From assembly GCA_030549495.1 (NCBI GenBank), contig JAUIRK010000376.1:713501-777500 (forward strand): a stretch of DNA of 64,000 nt, given 5' to 3'. Shown here piece by piece: positions 35,240-45,618 of the stretch (positions are counted from its first letter, which is position 1; each line of letters starts with the position of its first letter). The position numbers and the translations under genes were made by a program. A model generated the notes under the pieces. The model was not told the DNA's origin. It searched no databases and saw only the letters and a program-made list of their open reading frames with translations. This DNA comes from Nectonema munidae (Eukaryota; Nematomorpha; Nectonematoida; Nectonematidae).

Positions 35240-36435
35240 CCAATATAATTACTAATAAAATTATTATTATACTCTACAGTTTTCAAGTTAAAAAGAATGC
35301 AATTTCAGAAAAGTTTTCTTTAAAAATTAAATATTAGGATTCATATCAAATTTTGAGTGTAAGTGATATTTTAAAAAGTTATGGATAAAATGTTCATTCG
35401 AAATACAAATGCTTCTGTTTTGAGAGATATGAAAGAAATCATTTGTAGCGAGGCATACGTTTTCTTGCGTTTGGAAATTTTATACTTGTGGATTTAATTT
35501 TTTAGTTTTATTCTAAGTAGGATTATTATTTTTTTTTATTGAATAAAATAACAGTGTAGCACTGCGAAAATGTAGTTTAGTGCCAGATTACTGTGTTTGG
35601 ATTTATAAATATGACATTTCTAACTATAAAAAGGCTGCAAGCAACTACTCTAGAGAATGCTGCTGGAACACTGAATTAGAAAAACAAGAATACTTCAAAA
35701 GAAAAATGATACTAATCACCGTTTTAGTTATATTTGTTTAAAATTTAACACACCTAGAGACTGACTCGGATGTCATATTCTGAGGAAGGACGCATTAACA
35801 AGAGGTACTTAGAAGCAATTTTTTTACAAATTATTTAACTTACTTTTCTATAATTAGATACCCTAAAACCACATGAAGTGCGCTGCAATATATCAGAGGT
35901 ACACAAATTTTAAAATAGACCTTCTCCATCTTCCAAGCGTCAAATTTTTTAATAAAAATTTAGTTGACTTAATTAAGCTTTTGAGAAATTAAAGATTTAT
36001 TTTTTTTGAAAAAAATGTGCCTCTTTGTGCTACCCCATTTTTTAATTTTTCGCTACGAAATCAAATAACAGATTTTTTAAAATATGATTATCTTTTTTTT
36101 ATGTTAATTCTGGATGAAAGGTCAGAACAAACTCCCACAAATACCATAGGATAGTAAAAATCATCTATCAAACTACTTATCAAAAGTTGGAAAAGTGTTC
36201 TGATTAGAAAGATTATTTACTGAATTTAAAGGCATATGTATACAACCAAGAACGGTTATTAGCATATACTAAGGTTCATAATTGTGCAAGTCCATATTTG
36301 AAAACTTACTGAAGTCTTCGATCAGCTGGCCTTTATCATCCTACATGGGCGCGTGCTTTGGTCCACCTCGTGTCCGACAAATCACACATGGGTAAATTTT
36401 ATACTGCATACTTGTAGATAAAACAAAAAATACAT
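35240..36435. other. Intergenic DNA, nothing recognised
   Basis: No coding segments, RNA genes or repeat boundaries seen. Confidence 0.4.
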
Positions 36436-36439
36436 TCAG

Positions 36440-37153
36440 GGTAAGATAAAACATTATCATCGAAATAACAAGGAAATTGATTGACACTTTAAGACATTTT
36501 GAAAACCAAATTGCAAAAAATAACTCGGAAATTTAAATTGGCATGTTTGATTTAGTATAAAAATTTGTATTTTTTTTATTTGAATAATATTCATACATAT
36601 CATTTTCAGCACAAATTTTATTGACACTTTCCGACATTTTTCACACCCTAATTACGAAAATTGATGCGGAAGTGAAATGAGCATGTTTGATTTAGCATAA
36701 AGTTATATATTTTATTTAAAATTTTAATAATATGCTTGGAGAAAAATTTCAGACGTAAATCGCAATTTGATTGACTTTTAGACATTTTCACACCCTAACT
36801 GCCAAATTGAGTTGAGAAATAAAATCAGCATGGTCGATTTTTTATATAAAAAAATTTTATTTAAAATTTGAATGAATCTTATAGTAAGCAATTTTATCAT
36901 CAATTAAAATTTTGATTGACATTTGCTACAAAGTGGCCATATTTATTGGAAAATATGGATATATAAGTATTATTCCAATATATATATATATGATCGAATA
37001 TAAAAATTTTGTTGAAAAATATACATTTGATTTTGATTGATGGTGTCATTCAACAACGGTGAAAATAGTATCAAAAGATGCAGCTAACGACTTTAGGAAA
37101 AGTTACAAAGTTTGAAGGCATAATTCAGCCAATTTTCCCCGTCACTGATAGGG
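36440..37153. mobile_element. Array element, right-end fragment (array B plus tail)
   Basis: Three to four array-B units (TTGACACTTTAAGACATTTT at 36481 and relatives near 36622 and 36763) lead into the tail AAAAGATGCAGCTAACGACT, which matches 7958-8063. It ends GTCACTGATAGGG at 37153, the inverted tip motif, followed by ATAA where TTAA is expected. Around 37045 the fragment is uninterrupted where the copy at 562-8145 carries the hAT, so it shows the empty hAT site. Confidence 0.65.
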
Positions 37154-39359
37154 ATAAAACAGATTATTTATCCACTTTTCCACACTTTAAAGCTTTTTTA
37201 ACATCCGATGACTCCACCTATTAATGATTATGCTACTTTGACTTCTTTGAAAATTAATCATGCAACATCAACTTTTCTGTTTCAAATATTATAAGTCTCC
37301 AACTTCAAAATTGCTTTAGAAATGTCATTTAAAAAATATTACTGATTCACTAGTTAATTTTCGATTTAAAAATATTAAAAGTGTGATGACATGTAGCATA
37401 TTTCAAAGTGGTTTATGAATGTCGATTTATATATAGTCATTGAAAGATCTGAATCCTACACGTTTCTGGTTTATGTTGCAACGCAAATAAAGTGTAGTTT
37501 ACTGTCTTTCTAACATTGTCTTCAAAAAGATTTTCAAATTATTGTCTATAACTTTTTTAGCTAAGCCAAAATAATGGAATTCAAAAATTAAATTTATCTT
37601 TCGTTTTTCAAAAGATTTTGTTTAAAAGATTTTTACAAAAACTTTCGACTTATAAACTGAGCCTTGTTCCTTTACAGGGTATATTTGTGTAAGAAAAAAG
37701 CTCATTCTTTAATTTTATTAAATTTGTCAGTCTTTTTCTATGCGTTGCAAAAACGCAACGTAAAACTAAATTTTATGTTAGCTTTTATGAATTTATTTTT
37801 TAATATAACTATTTTTAATATTTTAAATACTACATCTAGATAGTATCTAATACTTCCGTTACGCAGAGGAAATAGGATAAACATATCACAATATTTATAT
37901 GCAACAATAATTTGGATATAAATATATCATGACTAAGTAATGTAGAGGCATTATTACCCTTGTGCGTGTAGCAAAGGACTCCCGTTCAGTTCCTGGCCTA
38001 GATGTGGATCTTTGAACAAAAATTACTTCTTATATTGTTGATATAGAAAAAGCTGAATGGCACCTACTCTGAAGGAGGTATATAAAAAATTGGTGAACCA
38101 AAATATAGCAGTGGATTATAATTCTTCAGTGCAAGCTTTTGTTTATTTTAAATAAAAAGATTGTTACAGTATATTATATTTGTGACGTAAGCATCTAAAA
38201 TATGTGAATGCCATTATCGCGCAAGGCAAAACAGGTTATCCCAGATTCTGTTGCTAAGTTGTTGAGCTGTTCTACACAACGAGTTGAGAATATTTTTGCT
38301 TGTTGCTTTTGAACATTTTTGTTTTTCTAAATAAAAAATAGGCACACATCTTAGATCCTAATGACATATAATAAACAGAGATGGAATTGCTTATTTTCAA
38401 TCTTTTAAGTTTCCTTAAATTTAGCATTATCTTATCATGAAAAAAATAAATAGTCTACATATCTGTGCAATTAATGCGGTGGTATATCAAGAATGTTCTT
38501 TCAACAACACGTCTCAATAGCAAGGGGTTCCTTGATTTCTTCATAGTCTATCTTAACTTTACTACATATATATGTATATAATTTACAATTCAAGCAAATG
38601 CTCTTTATATTTTCTAAATAGCAAAATGTTAAATTTAAACCAAGAAAATTATATGATAAAATAATTTGACATTTATCTATTTATCCTCGCTCCCATGATC
38701 TCTAAAAGTAACTTTTTAATAGCTTTTAGAAAATACAATTTATTAATTGATTTATTTTAGAAGAAAAAAAGCTATATCTTTTAAAGCTAAATTGAAAAAA
38801 TTTAGACAAATTAACTTAGCAGTTTCTTTTTTTGGATTGCATCTAGCAAATTGATAGCTAAGCCGACAAAATAGCAATAACAGCTTCACGAAAAAACTGT
38901 TCGAAAACCCCGAAGCCCACCAGTGAATCAAAACGAATGTGAAAAGAAAATTAAAGCTTACAAACTGTGATATGGTGACACATCCAAAATAAAAATCACA
39001 GTTAAACGTACTCATTTTTTCAAAAATGTTAACAATTCCGCAGCGATAAGTTTTCAGTGAAACGCCAGAAGTTAAAAAGTCGTGTAAAAAATATGATTTA
39101 TTTTGTTACTGAACTTATTTCATTTTAAAAATCCTTGTAGAAGGAATATAAGAGTGTTTGAATTTTTTTTCAATAATGATTCCTTAAATTATATATATAT
39201 GAGATATATACAATTTTTTCAGAAAATCGTTATATAGTAAAAATATAACATTTTAAATATATTTTGGCTTATAATACTTTCTTCAATCGTGTTTAGTATG
39301 AAATATTTGTTATAAAAAAAGGAAAACAAAACGCATTAAAAAATCATTTGAATATTAAT
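37154..39359. other. Intergenic DNA, weak exon-like patch near 38870-39015
   Basis: Mostly non-coding. On the minus strand, an ATG at 39015 opens MSTFNCDFYFGCVTISQF, then a GTAAGC donor and, 66 bp on, a CAG acceptor. The patch is richer in G+C than its surroundings. I could not identify a protein family. Confidence 0.3.
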
Positions 39360-40571
39360 ATGAGTTTAGTTTTTTTTTAGTTTGTTGGGAGAAAGAAGCA
39401 ACCTGAAAACAAATTGAAAAGAGAACGTTTGATTAAAGGAAATAATTTTATAAAAGAAGTATGTATCTTGACTAAATGGAAGACATACCATGTTTCAATG
39501 AACTAGGAAGTGGTGAATTCTAATACTTCAAAAAAAAAGGATTTTAACCGTGAAAAAGAAGTTCCTCTTTTGGAAATGGTCCATATTTTTTCTTTGTGTG
39601 AAAGGAAACTTTTTATAACTGAACAATGAACATCACGAACGATTTGATAAGAAAAAAACTTTTGGTGATAATAAAATACAAGATACTGATAAAAAAAAGC
39701 CTAAGATCATCATCGAGAAGATTCTTTAATCAGAATGCTTTGAGAGCCGATAAAATCTGTTTAAAATAAATCCTTAAAAAAGATTTTTCGAACACAGATA
39801 GCAGAAAATAAATTTCTGAAGAAAGAAGAGCTAGGATCATTATAGAATGAATAGCAAAATTACATATTGTATAGAATAAACATTAGATTACATAAGTACA
39901 TATAGAAGAAATGACGTAGAGACCACCAGCCGATAACAAATTTGTAGCCAAAAAGATGGAGGTCCTATCGAGATAAATAATTTACAGACAAATGAAATAT
40001 TTTGAGCTAATTAAACACTAAAGTTGGTTTATTAAATAAATTAACCAAATAATTAGCAGAGAAATACTGCAGGTAGAATTTATTTGGAAGTTTATATATT
40101 TGACATTGATTGGCAGGTTTAATCTATTTTGACACGTTTAATTGATTTTCATAAAAAATAAGCATCATCACTAAATTGGGCATACTTGAAATCGTATGTA
40201 AATGTAAAAAACTTTTTATAACTTTCAATAAAAATTTTAATTTTATGAGCTGTCATATGTAAATCAATTTTTTGATAGGTTTGGTTGATTTTCATAAGAA
40301 ATGAACACCACTTCTAGATTCAGCATACTTGAAAAGTATGCGTAAAAAACTTTTTACAAGTATTTCAATAAAAAATTTCATTTTGACATGAGCTATACTA
40401 TTCAAACCATTTTCTTGACAGGTTTGATCGATTATTATTATTATCACAAAAAATGAACATCACCACTAAATTCAGCATAATTAAAAAATATATATCAAAA
40501 TCTAAGAAAAGCATGCGGCGTAAAACGGCCCTATCACTTGATCGGACAAATTTTGCACATCACTAATAGAG
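39360..40571. mobile_element. Array element, left-end fragment in reverse orientation
   Basis: Reverse complement of about 562-2700. The unique middle segment (39380-40080) and array A units (near 40164, 40307 and 40460) lead to the tip CATCACTAATAGAG and TTAA at 40572-40575. Together with 36440-37153 this shows the element is a dispersed family and not a local array. Confidence 0.7.
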
Positions 40572-40575
40572 TTAA

Positions 40576-41671
40576 CCAATCAATACCTTTAGAGAACCAG
40601 CGCGAACTACTTTAACACAAGTTAGCCCGACTTTAAAGAATAATTATTATCCTAACAAATCATGGTTTTAATTAACAGTAAAGCTGTTTTCTTTATTATT
40701 TAAAATTCTAAAAATTATATACCTTATTTCATTCATATTCTCTTCTAGCATATGCAAATATTTTTAAACGAATTCCTTTTTTCTTCATTCGTTGTCTTGG
40801 TGTACGCCCGCCCACGCCACCTTAGTCGAGATGGTTCTAGCGACCAGAGAGTGTTACTTAATTCTATTAGAAAAAGCGTTTGAAAATAGAGTTAATTTTG
40901 AAGCGGCGGGAACATGCAAGAGATCCCTGTCAATTTTGCGACATGCAACTGCATGCGTTCTTCGGTTAGTAGCGTAAGCGCGTGCCAGATGTGAGTAGAT
41001 GAAATAGAGAGATCTTTACTTCTTTGCGGTGAAATCAATCGAAGCGGAAGCTATTTATACTTGCTTTGGAAGGAGTGCGACTTGACAACATCCATTCATT
41101 GAGACGAGGCAAATGAAGAATATCCTGTATTTTTTTCCTTCATTTCCAAGTTAAAAAGAAAAAGACACGAGAATAAAATATTTCAGTGCCTACTGCATCT
41201 CCTCGAACTCACACACCGCACGAAATAATTTGTTAACATAATAAGATATTGACTGCTTCTTAGCAAGGTAACTTTTTATACATGAGGAGACACATATGTT
41301 ACACAAGGCAACATTTCGTAAATATTAATCCCCAAAATGCCCTTTCATATAATAGATACACGAACAAGCTACCCACTTCCCTTTAATCGCATCTATTGAT
41401 CTCAAAAATTTATAATAAGAAATTCATTTATTCTCCATTGAAACCATATTTAAGTGAAACATCAAAAGTATTTAGAACAGGAGCACTATCCTACATATAT
41501 AGTACTATCCTACATACTATCCTGATAACGAGCACAATAACAATCCCATGTAAAAAAGAGGATTTGTATTAGCTCTTTGGGGACAAGTGTCAAACCAGTG
41601 TCCTAAAAAAATGAAAATCGCCTGTTTAAATATATAAAATTCGATTGAAAAAGAAGGTGGACGATTAGTCT
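40576..41671. other. Intergenic DNA with a GC-richer island at 40780-41100
   Basis: At about 40780-41100 base composition rises sharply against the AT-rich background and several CG pairs appear (GTACGCCCGCCCACGCCACC). A plus-strand frame of 61 codons starts at 40792 but matches nothing I know. A GTGAGT donor-like site lies at 40991-40996. It could be a promoter or first exon of an unseen gene. Confidence 0.35.
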
Positions 41672-41675
41672 TTAA

Positions 41676-41773
41676 CCCTTTGAGGACCAGAATTTTGAAG
41701 AATAATCGTCTGCTTTTTTCAATGGAATTAAGCCTTTATTGTGGCACTTCAAGGATTATTAAGACTCAAAGTG
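41676..41773. mobile_element. Short TTAA-type MITE, copy e
   Basis: TTAA at 41672-41675 is followed by CCCTTTGAGGACCAG; the right end read inward is CACTTTGAGTCTTAATAAT. The interior has TAATCGTCTGCTTTTTTCAA. It is about 98 bp, shorter than the 130 bp copies. Confidence 0.6.
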
Positions 41774-43305
41774 TTATCAGGTGAGGCCAACCCATAGCCT
41801 ATGTACTAAAATTGTCGTCTTGGTGATGTTAAGAATTACTCTTTGATACCTAAAATACCTAAGCCAATACAAGCAGTTTTTTACAAATAACGTAAAAAAT
41901 CAAATTTTTTATGAGATTATAATCTAATCATCATATTCCATTTTAAATCTTAGAATATCATAGATCTATGATATTTTAAAACTGTTAAAAGATAATAAAA
42001 CATTTTGTCGCATCATCATCAGAAAACACTACATTTGCCGTAAACCCTAAAATGGTTGGCCACCTCTGGAAGCCATTTGATTTCTTTGTCATTTTTAAAG
42101 GACGCATGCGATTTCCTAATGTTTAGGCATATATCAAACAAATTACCAAATGAAGTCACCCGCTTTTTCTTGGATGGAATGCGTTAAAATGGGTGGAAAA
42201 GCGCAGATGATTCTTATTTTTTATAAAGTCAGAAATTGTTTTCTCTGGTCGTTAGCTGGTTAAATTTTCTCCTCCTCAGGAACTTATGACCTTTCGTAAC
42301 CCTAATGAATAACCTTTGCCTCCCATACGAATCCTTTAGCCCAAATAAACTACATCAATTTGGGTTAAAATGTAATTTCTACTATGAGTAATGAGGACTT
42401 ATTATCAAAAGTAAAAGTATAGCGTAACCTAAATGGCAAAACGTCAAATGAAAAAGTTTTAGAAAAACCCTTTGTTTTGTGATGAGTGTTCAATATTTTC
42501 TATGATATAAAATCTATATTTATAACTATATGTATAAAATCCATTCAAATAACCTATCAAAATCAAAGAATCTAGAACCTTCTTTTAATTCAAAAGAGTA
42601 CGTTAGCTTAATGATATGAAAGTTCAACAACCTGTGCCATAAATCATTAGATAATATGGGTATATCCCATATTATATATAAATGTAATACAGCTCCTCGC
42701 ATACTAAACTAAAAATATAAATGATAAATCTTAGCAACATTTCCTATTTAGTTCTGAGGAAAAGAGGTCTTCAGGTGAACTTCATGTCTTATTGAGATAA
42801 TAGAGTTGAAATTTTTAGGGGATGAATTTTTTTAAATAATTTAAACAGCCAAAAATTTTCGTCCAATGGACTCATTTTTTATATAAGTTATATAATAACT
42901 CATTCCTAAAATCTTTTCAAAGATCAAATCATTGACATGATAAAGGCATTATGGAACTAACAATGGCCTACGAGAAAGTGAAAATAAACAATTAAGACCC
43001 AAAACTCAGTGTGACGCTCAAATTATTACGGAAGGGGGCAAGGAATACATTTTAATTAATAATTTATAACGAAACATAAGAATGAATGAAGAAAGGAAAA
43101 ACTTAAAGTAATTATAAAATGAAATGCCTTAAAATAAATCTTATGAAAACATTTTATAATACAGTACTAATAAAGCTAAACATCATAGTTCTATTTAGTC
43201 TTAAAAAGTTTTTAGATATCCCACTATTTTCCAATATTTTGTTTGTTTGTGAATGAATGTGAAAGATTAGTGTCCCAAAAAAATGAAAATCGCCTGCTTA
43301 AAATG
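41774..43305. other. Intergenic DNA
   Basis: AT-rich. A phrase of the form CCTAAAAAAATGAAAATCGC occurs near 41604 and again, as CCCAAAAAAATGAAAATCGC, near 43274. This marks a small dispersed repeat into which the Tigger element has inserted. Confidence 0.4.
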
Positions 43306-43314
43306 TATATAGAC

Positions 43315-43505
43315 CTCGTTTATCCGACACACTTTTTATAGTAACCATTTTCCATAATTGTTTCAATCGCGTTTTTACGACATTCGCACCTGACTCCCAC
43401 ACTGTTTTCAGCAAACAAAATTATCTCATCCCAGCACGTGGATTCCATTAATCCTACACAACTTGCATTATATTTTTGATGCAGCGCATCATATAAAGTT
43501 GAGGG
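43315..43505 (-). other. Unidentified open, coding-like segment ending in the Tigger left repeat
   Basis: On the minus strand a 61-codon open stretch reads STLYDALHQKYNASCVGLME, then STCWDEIILFAENSVGVRCE and CRKNAIETIMENGYYKKCVG, with a TAA stop made by the terminal repeat itself. Its composition (Cys, Trp, Glu) looks like real protein and not chance frame. It has no Met start and a stop lies just upstream. It runs opposite to the Tigger gene, and I do not recognise the family. Confidence 0.4.
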
Positions 43506-43699
43506 TCATTGCGCTTCGCATGACGCCCTTATGGAGTTTTACTCCACCTTGAATTTAAAAGTTAAATTTCAATAAAATCAGAAAAGTTTCAGTCGTCTAA
43601 GATTTTTGTAATTTTCAATTACAACATTTCGCATGTTTTAAAATTAATTTTTGTTCAATTTAATTTTTTTACGAGAGTATCATACAAAAAAGTTAAAAG

Positions 43700-44165
43700 C
43701 AATAGAAAATTTTTTCAAGGGAATAAAATGACTATAAGTTTAAATTGTATGAGACAATACAATTTTTTATTTACAACTAGAGTAAATTGAAAAAGTATGA
43801 TGCTTGCAAACACTTTTTTTGCATTTCTGACACTGCCTTGTGGTTCTAGCTTTTTTGGAGGTAGGACAAAAATTGCAAAAAACTCTTTTACTACTTGAAG
43901 GTGGACAATACGAGTCTTTACTTTCTTCAAAGCCATAAAAATTCAGGAGAGACTTTGTTTTTGAGTTCAGCTCTTAAATAGTGGAGCGTATTTTCATTGA
44001 GTTAAAGCTCCATTGCCAAAGATTTTAAAAACAACTTCCTTCCACTTTTTTTAGTTGCAGAAAAATGCTCTCACGACAATTATGGTTCAGAATTACCATG
44101 GAGTTCAAAGCTGCTCTGTCTAAATAGTTTGAAAACAGAGCGGCGGGCCACTTTCTTGAAGGTTT
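43700..44165 (-). pseudogene. piggyBac transposase C-terminal relic nested in Tigger
   Basis: Read from 44165 on the minus strand: RRWPAALFSNYLDRAALNSM-like late signature in broken frames, then (43936-43750) the zinc ribbon FCNFCPTSKKARTTRQCQKC with KKSVCKHHTF. Only about 150 residues of the usual 500-600 remain. The sequence is clearly different from the piggyBac at 15039, so it belongs to another lineage. Confidence 0.75.
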
Positions 44166-44187
44166 GTAGGATCGATAGGATCTATTC

Positions 44188-45110
44188 TTGCTAAACGATC
44201 ACGCTTGTACGTCCCCTCAACATGATATAGCTTCTTATTTTTCTAATGTTTATGGAATAGCTATTGGTCATTCAACCATAAATGATATCCTGTCTAAAAA
44301 CGAACAATGGTTGAATATGGACACCAATGACGAAGTGCTAAGCATGAAGCAATGGATAGTGCCCTATTTATGTGGTTCACGGATATATCAACTCGTAGTG
44401 CCACAATAAGGGATGATATTCTCATTTCAAAATCGTTGTATTTGGTAAAGATCTGAATGTTGGAAACGAGTTCAAATACTCTAGCGGTTGGCTTGATCGC
44501 TTTAAAAAACGTCATGGCATAAAATTTTTTACTAAGCATAGAGAAAGATCAATGCAAGATGATCTTCAAAACTATGATAAACAAAGAACGCATACCAATT
44601 GCACTTTGGACAAACGCTAATGACACATAAGCTTAAGCCTCTTTCGTCGCAAAATTCGCTTTCCCACGATGATTCAGTAAATTTGATCCCAAAGTTTATT
44701 GTGATTATGATTGCAATAAATCAGCCTGGATGACCAGAGATATCTTCTTACACTGGCGTAAGGACATTGACAGACTCATGCGAGTTGCAAAAAAACAAGT
44801 GCTTCTGCTATGCGGCAATGCTTCTCTAACCACAAACAAGTTGGACTGAAACTCACAAAAACCACTTTAATTTTTGTCACCCAACACATTCAACCAATGG
44901 ATGTTGGCATTATAAATAATTTTAAACTACAATATCATAAACTTATTAGACGTCATTTGATCCTGTGTATCGTTGATAAACAAGAAATAAAGGTAACTAT
45001 AAGACAAGCTCTTGGTATGGTGTATAATGCCTCGACTTCGGTTAAACAAGTTACCATCGTGAATTGCGGAGACATACAGGCAACCTTTCTAAACCCGAGC
45101 ATATAGGAAT
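44188..45110 (+). pseudogene. Tigger/pogo transposase remnant
   Basis: Segments in order: SPQHDIASYFSNVYGIAIGH and STINDILSKNEQWLN (helix-turn-helix), SSGWLDRFKKRHGIKFF (CENP-B second domain), then YDCNKSAWMTRDIFLHW and QHIQPMDVGIINNFKLQYHK, the late DDE region. Frame changes near 44400, near 44600 and near 44820 and several stops break it. The Asp in the NADET block is lost in a degenerate stretch at about 44580-44640. Confidence 0.85.
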
Positions 45111-45618
45111 TCTCATGCACGCAGATCAACATTCTGATACAGAAAACATAAACTTCTGCGTTCGACTCTCCTGAAGTTCATCGAGTCTGACCTACAGTTA
45201 GATTCTCGCACTACCATAACAGCATGACCTTACTCAAAGATTTGAGGCCAAAATCAATAGAAAAATGAAATCAAAGTTTCATTGAATTTATTTTTGTAAG
45301 GGCGTAAATGTTTTTATTTTGGAAATAAAATGTGTTAATATTTACAAACTCTGTTTCACAAATTATATTTCATTGTGAGCTGAGTGTTTCCATAATTTAA
45401 ACTTCGAAGATAAACTGTTTAAATATACTTCGTTAATCCCACAAAAAATTTTTTGGAACATACGATGTCGGATAAACGAGGCCTGACTGTAATTCGATAT
45501 GAAAAAGAAAGCCCACTTGCCTTGGAAATTCTGGTCATTGAAAACTTAGAATTGTTAATAAATAACACCGGGTATCAACATAATGTATATTCCGGATACC
45601 TAATAAGAAGACACTTAC

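Larger units (their letters stand above)
43306..45489 (+). mobile_element. Tigger/pogo element, both terminal inverted repeats present
   Basis: The right end read inward is CAGTCAGGCCTCGTTTATCC, flanked by TA (45490-45491). The left end retains ACCTCGTTTATCCGACACA from about 43313, with decayed tip bases. CAG tips and a TA target fit the Tc1/mariner-pogo superfamily. The transposase remnant is on the plus strand, and a piggyBac relic (43700-44165) lies inside. The element sits about 130 bp downstream of the last XPR1 exon seen, probably in an intron. Confidence 0.85.

Noticed and set aside
36981-36996. AT microsatellites (also at 33420 and 47957)
   Set aside because: Ordinary simple repeats in an AT-rich genome with no further structure.
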